This document shows positions 24,333-35,529 of a stretch of 64,000 nucleotides of DNA, one piece after another. Made by a program: the position numbers and the translations under genes. The notes under the pieces are model-generated. The model did no database searches. It was not told where the DNA came from and worked only from the letters and a program-made list of their open reading frames with translations. Numbering within the stretch: position 1 is the stretch's first letter; each line of letters begins with the position of its first letter. The DNA is taken from contig WAEK01000006.1 in the NCBI GenBank assembly GCA_011634665.1, positions 62,001 through 126,000 on the forward strand. Reading direction: 5' to 3'. Origin of the DNA: Mortierella sp. BCC40632. Taxonomy: Eukaryota > Mortierellomycota > Mortierellomycetes > Mortierellales > Mortierellaceae.

Positions 24333-24363
<31 letters not shown>

Positions 24364-24434
24364 AGAGGGGGAGGGTCAGAAGGTGATTCATGAAAGTGTT
24401 AATGGTAACTTTTTTTTTTTTTTTTTTTTTGTTG

Positions 24435-25830
24435 TTGAGACCAAGGTAGAAGAGAGGATCTGGCGTTGACGAGGTGGATAGGAGGCATCCGGAGGGCCCC
24501 TGGAGCAGCTAGCAAAGGACGAGGGGGGATAGAAAGAGATACCCTGGTCAAATGTCCTCCTGAAGAGGAAAAGTGGAAATCGGAAGATGCGACAGTTAGC
24601 CTGAGTTGAGGATTTTTTGCTCGAGAAGGCTCGATCCCTCTCTCTCTCTCTCTGTCTCTCTCTCTCTCTCTCTGTCTCTGTCTCTCTATGAGGGACAAGA
24701 GAATAGGGAGATCGAGCCTTGAACCAAAACGGTCAGGAATAGTCGATGGCTCGCTCTACGGTACTTTCCCTCAGCTTATCGACACTCTTGAATAAAAAAA
24801 TACTGTAGGCGGGTTTACTCCGCGAAGGAGATCCTTGATCGTACTCCTACAGACTAAAGTGTCCCCGTCTTGTTGAAGATGAACGTGTAGATAGAGGGAA
24901 AGAGGGAGGAGGAGAGGAAGACTCGCTGAGTGGCGTGAAGTGTCGCCGCCACACCTACTGTTTTAAATAGGGCCTTGCAAAAGCTGAATGGGACAAAGAC
25001 GACCTGCTCTCCTAGACATGGCATTCAAGCCAACAGCCTCTGTCCATGCTTGGTCTGGCTGGAGCTTTTAGACTCTTCAGCAGTTTGAGATAGGCTTCCT
25101 GGCTTTGGTATAGGTGATACGACCATGACAACATCCACTGGTATCAGCCTCTAGATACGGCCAAGCATGAACAGAGTATTTTTTGGAAGAAAAAAAATAG
25201 GGTCAGCCTTCTTGAAGTTAGACCTCCTCCACCTCCCTTCACTCATTCACTACCCATCCACCTCCCTTCACTCATTCACTACCCATCCACCTCCCATCCT
25301 CTACTTCTTCCCTCTCACTCCCGGTCGAAAGAGGCCTGTAGTAGCATGTGCGAGCATGGCGCTCTACCATGGCGCCTCTTGACATGACAAGCAACAACAC
25401 AGCGATCCAATGAGAAAACATGCTGATCGATTCACGTATTCTCTCCCATGGTTACACACACCAGATCAGTAGGCCAAATGCGCGCTGGAGAGATAGACAG
25501 AGAGGGAGGAGTAGGAGACCCATGGTCCAGACCATGATCCTTGCCTGGGTAGCCAGCAGGGAGCGGCTGGCCTTGGGTGAGTGGCCTTGGGTGAATGCCT
25601 TGGAAGAGACAGGAACAGAGAGGTAAATGAGGTCCTCTCATGCAACTCGATGACAACCATGTCGCGTTGATGGAGAGGATGTAGCACAGGCAAGACAACG
25701 GCGTGACCAGCGAGAACGGTCTCTCTTTCCACTCCTTTGGGGCGACACCCTTTTTCTTTTGCTTTGCCCAGTGTAACTCAGCCCAGTCAGTGCATTAATG
25801 CATGGGGCATGGAGGACAAGGACTGTTTTT
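24435..25830. repeat. Dispersed repeat family 1, copy B (with extra internal DNA)
   Basis: Same order of landmarks as 18940-19850 but about 0.4 kb longer. The extra DNA lies mostly between about 25110 and 25435 and includes a 29-bp minisatellite at 25230-25298. Both copies have the same orientation. Translations on the minus strand share short stretches (RPSxDxGCWLEC), suggesting the ancestor may have been coding, but both copies are broken by stops. Confidence 0.7.
25230..25298. repeat. 29-bp tandem repeat, about 2.4 copies
   Basis: Unit begins CACCTCCCTTCACTCATTCA; two full copies and a partial third, inside repeat family 1 copy B. Confidence 0.85.
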
Positions 25831-27716
25831 TTTTTTCCCTTCCCTTCCCTTTTCCTATAAAACCAATGCCCGTTCGCCACCTATTGCTCCTTGTCACTCT
25901 TCCTTCTCCCCCTTCCTGGCCGCCTCAAAGGGCCTGCCTCAAAGGGTCTGCCTTGCCCCTCTCCCATCCACCCACTACCCTCTGCCGGTCTATCCAGAGT
26001 GATGGATGCCACTGGAGCGACAGCCTCTAGAGGGCAACGGGACGGTGCGCGGTGGCTCTGACATGGAAGGCCTGGGTGTTCAGAGTCGAAGTCCGACGGA
26101 TGATAGTGGCAGGTCCTTGTGGTATCCCCTAAAAGGGTTAGGAAGAGTGCACCCACCCTCTCTCCAGCACCGTTTCTTACCCATTCTCTTAGAGGCAGCT
26201 AGTCTGACTCCAAGGGTCTGTGGTTTCTCTGGGGGCTCTCGGGAGGTAAAACTAGAAGAGCAACACAAGAAGGAGTGCCATGGTTTGCAGCCTGCTCGAG
26301 GCGCACTCTGCATAGATCTCTCAGACTCTGAGGGTGAACTGATGGTAAACCACTCGATAGAAACACCTTTCCTTCTCAATGGACATATCCTGCGCTTACT
26401 TCTCTCACTTACTTCTCTCACCCCTCGCGCTTGCTTCTCTCACTTGCCTCTCCCACTTCTCTCGCTCGCTCCTCTCACTTCTCTCATCTCTCACACTCAC
26501 CTCTCTTACCTCTCTCACTCACCTCTCTTACCTCTCTCACTCACCTCTCTTACCTCTCTCACTCACCTCTCCCGCCCACCTATCTTACCTCTCTCGAGTG
26601 AGGGGAGATTTAGGAGGAGGTGAAAGCAGAGACTATGGCAATGGCGTTGTAGTATGAATAGTCAACGAAGGATGAATGGAAGGAATAAAAAAAAAAACAG
26701 AGAAAGCATAGAATATTTAGGAAAGACGCGAGAAGTAGCAAATGAAAGACGGGGAGAGGCTCCTAGGGTTGTGTGGCAGTGGTGTGAAGCAATGTTCAAT
26801 AACTTCTCTGCTGTGTGCTTTTTGGATCATGAAGAGCTATGTAAAAAAAATATAAAAGGATAATTGGAAAGGACCGCAGTTGGTTGAAATGCTCATCCGT
26901 CTAACTATCCGGTGTCTTTAGGATGGATTTTGCTGGGGAGGTTTCTTTTGGGTAGGCATGAAGCTATCGTGAGGTAATGACGATATATCTGCTGTCTACC
27001 ACCCTCATGCATGGTAGAGAGTCAGCAATGAGTCAACAAAGAACTGACAAGTGACCAGGCTGTAGTCGGTCTTCTCTCAATCATTGCACGCTATCAGTGA
27101 TCTTGAGGTAGCTTTGGACTTTTGAGTTGGACAGAAGATACAAGAAAGGCTATGGAATCCTCTCTTAAGCATGCCTTGTATGACATCAATTGTACAAAAT
27201 CTAGAGAGTCGTGTTTGCCCCCTGAAGATTGATGGTTGTAGACTGACTGAAAGTGATACCGAAGGGTGTCAACTGTAAAAGGATAGCCCGGTAAAGGTAG
27301 AGAATTCTTTGGCGAAGCGCTAAATCGAGTGCCTGTGCTGCCTCTACTCATTATTTTGCTTAGAGATAGATTGCAGAGGTGGGAAATGTTCAATTACACA
27401 CTGCTTGCTCATCGAATCGATTTTCAGTCAACCGTTGTGTACTCTGGAACCATTTGCAAATACTAGCCGTCCCACTACACATTACTGCAACCTTGAATAG
27501 GACAACACATGCTGGGCGGGGCTAGGCTAGTTTTTAATAGCTCAAAATATATGACAGGTCATTCAGTGACCAAAAAATTCACGTTTAGTGACTCTCACGG
27601 CCGTAGTCCACCGGAAACAATAAGATACAGACGACGCATTGTAGTGAAAAATTGGGCTCTTGGTTCCCTTTCTCAACACCTTCTTTCTCTTTCTTTTTTT
27701 CTCCCTGATGCTTTAT
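25831..27716. other. Gene-free stretch right of repeat copy B
   Basis: Open frames (for example 26006-26623 plus and 27094-27393 minus) have no recognisable motifs or supporting splice sites. The stretch includes a CT-rich 22-bp minisatellite at 26494-26572. I see nothing else to annotate with confidence. Confidence 0.5.
26494..26572. repeat. 22-bp minisatellite (CACTCACCTCTCTTACCTCT core)
   Basis: Three and a half near-perfect copies; the neighbouring 26390-26490 sequence looks like more diverged copies. Confidence 0.85.
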
Positions 27717-28219
27717 TCAACACCTCGTAGAAAGTAGATGGTGTAGTGAACTCTCTGGACATGTGTTAACGTCTTGTGACATTGAGTCCTTCATTATCTC
27801 TGTCCTTGAATCATTTACCATCTCATCCAAATCCCCAGTGATTGACAACAAGCTCTCCGCCCCTTCTTCTGCACTCGTCCAGGATTCAGACTCAGGGTTG
27901 AGGTGAGGAGTATTCGCGAGATCAGCAACAGGAGCAGGGTCGGAAGATACCCATCGTTCGTCTGGATGAAATTGATAGGTCCGCTCGATGGGATGTTGAT
28001 CGGGTCGATCAAAGAGTGGAGAGGCAGGCTGGGGAGCCAAGGCATTGGCCCGACTATGGTACAAGAACCAGGCAATAAACACGAGCGAGATGGAGACAAC
28101 CGCAATAATGATCTTGTACTGTCGGAACAAACGGATTGAGCGCTGTTCCAATTCGATTTGGTATTCTAGTTTGTTTAGCTTTTAGTGGTGGTTGTGGTTG
28201 TCATTGCGAAGGGAAGAAT

Positions 28220-28256
<37 letters not shown>

Positions 28257-31200
28257 ATAAAAAGGACAGCGGTTAGACTAGACTCCTCCACGAAAGACTA
28301 GATCCGATCAAGAGTTATTTTTCTTTTTTAATCCTTACCTTGTACCGGGCGTGGTTCATGATCTTGGTGCAAATGATCAACTTTTTCATCACATCGTCCT
28401 GCTTCATCCGCAAGGTCTCCTCCAAGGTCAGTCCTGTCGCTGTCGAAGGTCTCAAAGCCGTCTGGACTTCGTTGCTATTAATGACTCTCAACATCGATCC
28501 CATGACATGCTAAAATCAAATAGGAAGAAAGAAAGGAAATAAGACATTGCTCAATACTTTTTAGTATTTGACCAGACCAAAAATAGACAAATGCGTCTTC
28601 TATTATGATACTTTACCTTGGCTTTTTCATCCAAGTCATTCAACCTCTCGACCCGCTCCTCGATCTGTTGCATGATTGTCCTGACGTTTTCATTCTTTTC
28701 TTGGAGTCGTGCCTCCTGCTGTGAAACTCGAATGTTGAGGGTTTCGAGGAGTAGATCGAGGTTGCTGTAGAGCCAAAGAGAAGATTGAGGAGATCATTGA
28801 AGGAGATTGAAAATGGAAATGAAAGAAAAGGTTGGTACAAGAGAAACGAGGAACGTTCATTTATCCTCTTCCAAGAGAATCATCAACCTACTCTGATTGC
28901 GTTGGCGAGGCATCGTCAAATCCAAGAAGGCTGTCAATCTTGGACTGACGTGGACGCTTCTCAGGAGAATGAGGTAGCCGATCCGATTCGGGCTCTGTTG
29001 AGCAAGAGAAAATCATCAAAAGGTTAATAAATGAAAAGAGTCCAGACACAAACTCTTTCAGCACAAATACACACCCAAAGAGAATAAACAATATACACAC
29101 CTTTTTGGTCCGCAATGGAGAAGTTGATTCGACTCAGAAACTCGTGCTTAAGCTTTGCGGAAGGTGATTCCAGCTGCATCATCATGGTTCTGTCCCCTTT
29201 ACTGATACTGAACACAGCAGTATCACCTAGACAAAATCGAGAAAAAATTCAAGAGAAATTAGAACCATAGCAGTTGGCCAGGACGAATGGAGGGACAATT
29301 CAAATATCCCATCTCTCTCTCTCTCACACACACACACACTCTTCGCCTTACGGTTATCGTTCAGGATGACCACGTTCGAGCATGTATCGTATCGCTCAAA
29401 CTCGACTCCCTCAATCAATCCTTCTAAGAATCTTTCAAGCCCGTCCGTGACCTGTTTCAATTCCTCTCGGTACTTGCGACCGGCCTCTTTCGAGTCTTCT
29501 TCGCCAATCGCCTGTTGCTTTAACCAATCCATTCGACTCTGCTCTTGTACATTTGTCCAGGATCTCCTTCGGTTATAAAGCAACTTTTGTGGTAAAGGTA
29601 CCAACGAAGAAGGCCCCCCTGTCGTTGAACTGGACGAGTTCGATTGCATGGGTCCACCCCTTGTAGAAAGGTTTTGATCAGCTCCCTTTTGGATCCCTCC
29701 ACCGCCTACCCGTTTCCAGAGCTCCGGGTTCCCACCAGTCATGCTCCTTAACAAGGCATTATGGCTTTCGCTTGGGTTGAACCGCTGGTCCAAATAGCTA
29801 AAACTCTGTCCTCGACCATGTGTAAGATGAGGTCGCGGGGGAAGAGGTGGAGCGACTGAGGATATTGGAGAATCATTCGTTATCATTGCTGGCGTGGTTG
29901 TTGGTGTCGTTGCAGGTGTGGTTGTTGTCGATGTCATGCCAGGCTGATCCCATGCTACTGAGGACTTCAAGATCTCTGGGAAGGCTCCTGGTTTGGTCAC
30001 GATGCCTGGTTTGGTGGAGCTGCCTTCCCCTGAAGAAGAATGCTGGCTAGCTATAAGATGGGGTGGAGGTGGAGGTGGAGGGTGGTGTAAAGTACCCCTT
30101 GAATCTTGATTCGGCACCACCCTCGGTCCAGGCCCCATTTGTCTCTCCCGATCTGGTGAATAGACCTGACTACTGCCCCAGCTAATAGTTGCCATCTTCT
30201 GTTTCCGGTCCTGTTCCTTCTTAAGCGCCTGCGCCTTCTTGTCCAGTGATTCCAAGATTCGGTACTTAACGACTGCCTCTCGGAAGTACTGGGAACAGGG
30301 TTGATGAAGATCTGGACGCAACTTTTTATATTCGAGTTGGTTTCCATAAACTCGAAAGATATAGTGACCCTGGAGTAATGAGTTGCTGTAAGATTTGAAG
30401 AGGAAGGTCTTTGTCAAGAGGATATCACGCAGTTTAGGTGGATTGGGTCGATAGGTTCCATTCAAGAGCTGTGTTGGTGTGTGAGGAGCACAACTGCCAC
30501 CTAAATGACTTGCCGAATATACGCCAGGGTCAGAGGTCATTGTCGAGGTAGGAGAAAGATGTGCGAACAAAGGCGCATGCTGCTGTTGCTGTTGTGGGGA
30601 TGGCCGCAGTTGTTGGTACTGGAGCGATGAATCCTGTCGATAGTGAGCTCGAAAGACGTTTTCAAAGTTTTTAGGGAGCTTTGGTTCATGGACGATCAAC
30701 ATATTTGGATCATTGAACTTTTCTCTTTTCTTTCGTAGCTCCTCAGGAATGGGTTTCGCCTGTCGCCTTGCAACCGTGCCTATCCCGCCACCCATATCAG
30801 ATGCAGATGCGGTTGCCTTAACTCCTGTTGGGGTATCGCTAGCAGCACCCGAGTCGGTCCCTGTTCCTGCCAGAGCCTTCCCTAGTGCTGCTGCCACTGC
30901 CGAAATGTCCTTGTGCCCATCACCCTTAGCGGAAGAACGCCCCTTGTTTCGGTGGTGTAGGTGATGCAGAAATGTATTGTGCTGGTGGCGACGATGAGGG
31001 AGAGACCCATGCGAAGGCTGGTCTCCTCCAGACATATTGGCGGGTGAGTCTTCGTCGTCTGTCAAGGCGGACGAAAAGGGTATCAACAGCCCTGCGGCCG
31101 TTACAGTGTGTGATTTTTTGGTCAACCGGCGCTTCCGCCTTGGGCCTGGGAGTTTGAACTTGGTCGTTACGGTCGATGGCTGGTCGTCGCCTGAAAGAAA

Positions 31201-31722
31201 GTCGCCAAAGAGAGGAAAAGTTCGAGCCGGTTGAGCGGGTTTTAAGGCTGCTCCATTGGCAGGACCAATGCTATTGATGGTGCTGCTGATCGTGTGGTTA
31301 TTGTTAGTATTGTTGTTGCTGATGGGGCTACTGCAACCTCCACTGTGAGTAGTCGACTCTAAGGTAGGGGAAGTGAAAGGGTGCTGAAAAGTGGATCCAG
31401 TGGAGCTCTTGTCCGCAAGACCAAACGTGGTAAAGACCGTTCTCAGGCGAGACTCTTTGTGGGCATCCGCAGTCTGTGGAAATGTCCCAGAGGGTTCTAC
31501 GACATTTTTCGTTGGTCCTATCGTATGGAATCGAGGCGGCTGTGGAGGTAAGCTTGGATCGCCTTGCTGCCAATTTTGCCAATGTTGCCAATGCGGGCGA
31601 GTCTTCTTCTTTGGGCGAACAAATGTTGAGGAGCGAATTGCTGGACTCGGTACGAGCTTGTAAGCGAGGCCACCTGAGTTGAATGCAGTATCCAGCTCGG
31701 CCTCTGCTGAATTGGTCCACAC

Positions 31723-31814
<92 letters not shown>

Positions 31815-33012
31815 AAAACAAAGGGAAGCAAAGGTAATCAGGCGTTAAAATAGGTCCTCCATCACCCGTATTTTCACTGGTTTTTTTTTTTTTTTCGTCC
31901 TTGGCAACACAAAGAAAACACGTACCAAAGGCAGCCTCAGAGTCACTCTCGCCGCTTGTCATGAATCCACGGACAGGGGTGCCGTCACGCGATGAAGAGG
32001 ATCCCTGTTTTTGCCGAAGCTTCTTAAGTCTGCTTTTGATACCCTTTTTAGCTGGCTTGCCAGTACTGGCGCTCTTTCGCAAGCTGGTTGAGAAAGACAT
32101 TGTTGGATCATGCCGTGCTGGCAGTTCCGAGTGCGGCTGGAATGGACCTCCATGCCCGCCAGGATGGTCATGGACAAATGTATGAAAGCCAAGACTGGGG
32201 CCTCCGTGTGAGTATGTCATGGACCGTAAAGGTGGACTTGGACCCATTGGCCCAAAGGCATAATGATAAAGAGGTTGCTCCGGATGTTGTTGCCCTTGCT
32301 GGTGTTCTTGCTGCGATTGTTGCTGCATTTGTTGGAGCTGTTGCTGCTTCTGTTTCTTTTTTTGCTTCTTCTCCTTGATAGAGAAAAATGAAGGCGAAGA
32401 GGCCGAGTTGCGATTGGGAATGCTGGTGGTAGAGAGGCTTCTGAACAGCGTGTCGGGGGGCAGAGGTACGGGGCCGATGTTGGCTGCCATAGTTGCGGTC
32501 GGTCCTGGGATCGGAGTAGCTGCCGCACTTGTCTCGACGGATGAGACACCGGACGCAGTCTGTGTCGAAGGGGAGGCCGTTAGAACGGAGGCAGGAGAGC
32601 TGAACAGCCCTCCAGCGGCAAAGCTCCTGGCCACAATAGGATCTGTCCGGAGCGTATTAGGGACGACAGTCGATGTAGTCGAGCCCGTGGTCGTAGTCGA
32701 GCCGGCAAAGGAGATGGCAGATGAGTAGGAGAGGGTACTAAAAGCACTATGGTTGCGTGTCCCAGTTATGGATGGCCTGCCCTGAGCAGGAATGTCCCTC
32801 GGGTCGCCAGCATGGAGGTGAAGAGGACAGGGTTCTGACTGGGCATGACTCTCGCCTGGTCCCTGGAGCGAGGCCATGTTCCATGGGCGCGGACTGGCAG
32901 GTGGTGATGTCTGTGGCGAGCGAGGAGTAGGTGGTGGAGAAGTAATGGTCTCGATCAGGAAGTCAGTGCCTGGCGCCGCAGGGCCGCTGCCGAGATGGGT
33001 TCCTTCGGACAT
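27717..33012 (-). CDS. Large Ser/Pro-rich protein with C-terminal coiled coil and single transmembrane segment, unrecognised
   Basis: Predicted 1483 aa. Exons: 33012-31926, 31706-29352, 29226-29101, 28994-28892, 28764-28617, 28509-28339, 28178-27717; every junction is in phase. Residues 1 to about 780 are low complexity (Ser/Pro/Gln-rich, His-rich patches, basic KKKKQRS-like blocks). About residues 785-850 look folded: LRDILLTKTFLFKSYSNSL, HYIFRVYGNQLEYKKLRPDL, then CSQYFREAVVKYRILESLDK. A second conserved-looking part (LERFLEGLIEGVEFERYD, VFSISKGDRTMMMQLESP, LKHEFLSRINFSIADQK) precedes coiled coils (NLDLLLETLNIRVSQQEARL, IMQQIEERVERLNDLDEKAK). A hydrophobic segment IIIAVVSISLVFIAWFLY lies at about 1353-1370, followed by an acidic tail of about 110 aa. 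This suggests an organelle-membrane protein with a large cytosolic part. Function unknown. Confidence 0.8.
31707..31925 (-). other. Stop-free, frame-preserving intron made largely of (GA)n
   Basis: Donor gtacgt, acceptor ttcag. Its 219 bp are a multiple of three and contain no stop in the frame of the flanking exons, so retention would insert 73 residues, mainly Ser-Leu repeats. The purely repetitive content argues that it is an intron. Confidence 0.75.
31728..31810. repeat. (GA)n microsatellite, about 83 bp
   Basis: Longest uninterrupted dinucleotide array in the window, inside the intron at 31707-31925. Confidence 0.95.
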
Positions 33013-33262
33013 TGGCGTGGAATGGCGGCAGCGCTACGGCAGGGGGAGATGTAAGCGAGACGATGAAGGAGTTAGATGTAGAGGCTGATGAAGAGGAAGA
33101 GGAGTAAGAGGAGTAAGAAGAGAAGAAGGAGGTGAGGATGGGGAGACAATGAAGAATGGGAGTGAGAAGGGGTATGTTGTAGGAAGCGAGAAAGAAAGAG
33201 AGACCACCACATTGGGCATTTGCCCACATCTGATTCCCAATTAAGCTCATCACACACACATA

Positions 33263-33332
<70 letters not shown>

Positions 33333-33461
33333 GACAAGCTCAGGGGTTGTAGCCTATGACAGTCTCAATATGCTTTATTGCATTCTCTGCTGGTTCTCTC
33401 TGGCCTATCCCATTCTCTCACTCTCTCACTCTCTCTCTCTCCCTCTCTTACACACACCCTG
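33013..33461. promoter_or_regulatory. Spacer between two minus-strand genes, with (CT)n
   Basis: Contains the upstream region of the 1483-aa gene and the 3' region of the next gene. (CT)n occupies 33265-33330. No further gene is seen. Confidence 0.5.
33265..33330. repeat. (CT)n microsatellite
   Basis: 66 bp of CT dinucleotides between two minus-strand genes. Confidence 0.95.
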
Positions 33462-35441
33462 TCAATCATCGTCTGGCTCAATTCGCGTCCCTGGCATTAA
33501 CACAGTCTGTTTCCACCGGTCCATAAACAGCAGCGCTCCTAGCTCATACAACAAACTGAAGCGGCCAATGTCCTGCGACCCTGTGACCACCTTTTGTCTT
33601 CTTGCTTCTGCCTTGCGGAGCATTCGCCTCATCCGCCATGGGAGCCTCTTGATCACTGACGCCGTGTCCTCTGTTGTCTCCTCTGTCATCTCCTTAATAG
33701 CTTCCTGTCCTGATCCTCGAGAAGGATCAGACCGTTGAAAGAAGCCTGCTCGACTCGAGGACGACAATGACCCTACTTCAGCTTCCAGGGCCTCGGCCGT
33801 GTCGGATGCTCTCGTTCCAAGTTGATTTTCGGAGATTGACTGACCAGCAGTCGTCGTCTTTCTAGACGTGTCGATGTCGGGCTCTTCTTCCAGAGCCTGG
33901 AGCTTCTTCTTCTCATCATTCCCTGCCGTTGCTACTATTGTTTGGGCAGATAGCTCATCCTTCTCCTTAACCTCATCTTTACCCTTCTTCTTCTTCCTGC
34001 TCTTCTTCTGCATCTCTGCATCCTTCTGCCGCAACAATTCCTTTTCGATCAAAAGTTGCTCCTGCTCAAGCTCTTCTGGATATGGATACGGGTGCACGTG
34101 TGGACAGCTGTGGACCGTGTCGAAGAGGGGTCGCACCAAGAGAGGCGTCAGACATAGCCACCAACGGATTATGGCCATTACTGCCGTAAAAATAAACCCC
34201 AGGATCATCATCATCGTACTCTGTTCATCCTGTAATATACCCACAGTGGCAATGGTTGGGCGTTGGAGTCCCGCAAGATGACGTCGATGTTGTTGAAAGG
34301 CTGGATCTTGGTACCGGTAAGTCTTGAACCCCAGAAACCCTTTTAGCAAATGTTGTGCTTCTCCTTGCACAGAAAACGATCGAGATGCCCACTCAGCACC
34401 TTCTCCTCTCAAGAGTGCCTCCTGATCTCGACTTGGAGGTCGGAAATGGGCCATCACCGACTGGGTAGTCCAGTACGTATTGCAGAGGAACAAGAGACCA
34501 CAAACGATCCAGACTGTCACACCTCGTTCCCGTCGAGTTTTGGTGAAGCTAATCGGCCTTTGACAGAGAAGAAAAGGACAAGCTGGGACGGCACTTGGCT
34601 CTCTAGATCGAAAGTAGAGTAACCGTGGTGGAGGTGCTGGTATCACCGATTGTGAAAGTGGCAAGGCTGGGGATAGGTGCTCAGATCCATGTTCATGTGA
34701 AGTTGGGATGAGTTGAGGCGCTGACGCGGCGTGCCGTGCTTGGGCTTCCTTGTGCTGTAGTCTGCGTGTCATTCGTAGGTGTGTGTCGGATGAAAGGGTT
34801 CGCTGGGGGTATTGATTGTCTGTTTGGTTTGTCTGCACAACCCTGACTAATGATGGTCCGTGGGTGACCTGTGCTCCTGAAGTTGGGTTGGCCCCATCCG
34901 GGTTTCCTGAAGCAGTTTTTGAGCGGACAGACTGCTTGCCTCGTCTACGTTCTTGTGTACCTTGAGAAGAAGGTAGTGCCAAGACCTCAGCTGTGGGATG
35001 GTTGTGTTGCCTGCTGTCAAGCTGCTCACCTGTGGACGAGGTTCCAGGTTGGCCAGAGGTAACACGGAGAAGAGTCAGTGGCGGGGCCGAAGGGGTATGA
35101 GTAGGAGCAAGGGTTGGGACAGCAATCTCTAACGTTGAATGGATAAACTCTGGCCCCGCGCTGTATCGAAGAGTGGGCGAAGGGTCATCGAAAGACGGGT
35201 CTAGAGGTGCAGAAGCAGCGGCTATAGATTGCTCATAAGAAGGCGGAGGGTCAAGAGAGTTGCTGTCACTTTCCATGTCGGACAGATGATTAGATGCAGA
35301 TGGAGATGCCGATGTCAATACAGCTTGATGGCGAACCATTAGGTGATGAATAATGAGGAAACGAGAACGTCTCCCCCTCTTAATATCCAAAGCAAGACGT
35401 GGGCAAGGCAGCCGACCGTCATTCGCCGAGCCGCGTATCAT
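33462..35441 (-). CDS. Two-pass membrane protein with PY motif, unrecognised
   Basis: Single-exon frame of 659 aa. The first ATG (35441) gives MIRGSANDGRLPC; later Met codons at 35339 (MVRHQAVLTS) and just before ESDSNSLDPPPSYEQ are plausible starts, so the first 35-55 residues are uncertain. PPPSY is a PY motif of the kind bound by WW domains of Rsp5-type ubiquitin ligases. Long Ser/Thr/Pro-rich parts follow. Two hydrophobic segments are seen: VTVWIVCGLLFLCNTYW and MMILGFIFTAVMAIIRWWL. Next come a charged coiled-coil-like region (EELEQEQLLIEKELLRQKDA, KKSRKKKKGKDE) and a basic helix (LPWRMRRMLRKAEARRQK) before the end. Its start lies 89 bp from the THOC1 stop. Function unknown. Confidence 0.7.
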   Translation of the reverse strand: MIRGSANDGRLPCPRLALDIKRGRRSRFLIIHHLMVRHQAVLTSASPSASNHLSDMESDSNSLDPPPSYEQSIAAASAPLDPSFDDPSPTLRYSAGPEFIHSTLEIAVPTLAPTHTPSAPPLTLLRVTSGQPGTSSTGEQLDSRQHNHPTAEVLALPSSQGTQERRRGKQSVRSKTASGNPDGANPTSGAQVTHGPSLVRVVQTNQTDNQYPQRTLSSDTHLRMTRRLQHKEAQARHAASAPQLIPTSHEHGSEHLSPALPLSQSVIPAPPPRLLYFRSREPSAVPACPFLLCQRPISFTKTRRERGVTVWIVCGLLFLCNTYWTTQSVMAHFRPPSRDQEALLRGEGAEWASRSFSVQGEAQHLLKGFLGFKTYRYQDPAFQQHRRHLAGLQRPTIATVGILQDEQSTMMMILGFIFTAVMAIIRWWLCLTPLLVRPLFDTVHSCPHVHPYPYPEELEQEQLLIEKELLRQKDAEMQKKSRKKKKGKDEVKEKDELSAQTIVATAGNDEKKKLQALEEEPDIDTSRKTTTAGQSISENQLGTRASDTAEALEAEVGSLSSSSRAGFFQRSDPSRGSGQEAIKEMTEETTEDTASVIKRLPWRMRRMLRKAEARRQKVVTGSQDIGRFSLLYELGALLFMDRWKQTVLMPGTRIEPDDD

Positions 35442-35529
35442 ATGAATTCAACCAACTTCCTCCAAGCCGCTCTCCACTCGCGTGTAAGAGATTTGTTTCT
35501 GTTCGTGCGACCTGAGCGCTGGTTAATGT

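Larger units (their letters stand above)
18783..24434. other. Long gene-free stretch: repeats, microsatellites, inverted-repeat cluster
   Basis: I find no frame with recognisable domains, sensible codon composition or splice-supported continuation. It contains repeat copy A (about 18940-19850), repeat family 2 (19880-20035 and 23395-23560), a 23-bp minisatellite (20774-20865), the hairpin cluster (20708-21162), short GGCAAAA tandem copies near 21530-21565, (CT)n at 22478-22512, (GA)n at 23837-23895 and several poly-T or poly-A runs, notably about 24331-24360 and 24411-24430. Confidence 0.6.

Noticed and set aside
26006..26623. 205-codon frame
   Set aside because: The second half is minisatellite translation; the first half shows no motif.
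27094..27393. 99-codon minus-strand frame
   Set aside because: No motif, no splice partners and located in a gene-free region. It could be a degenerate fragment but cannot be supported.
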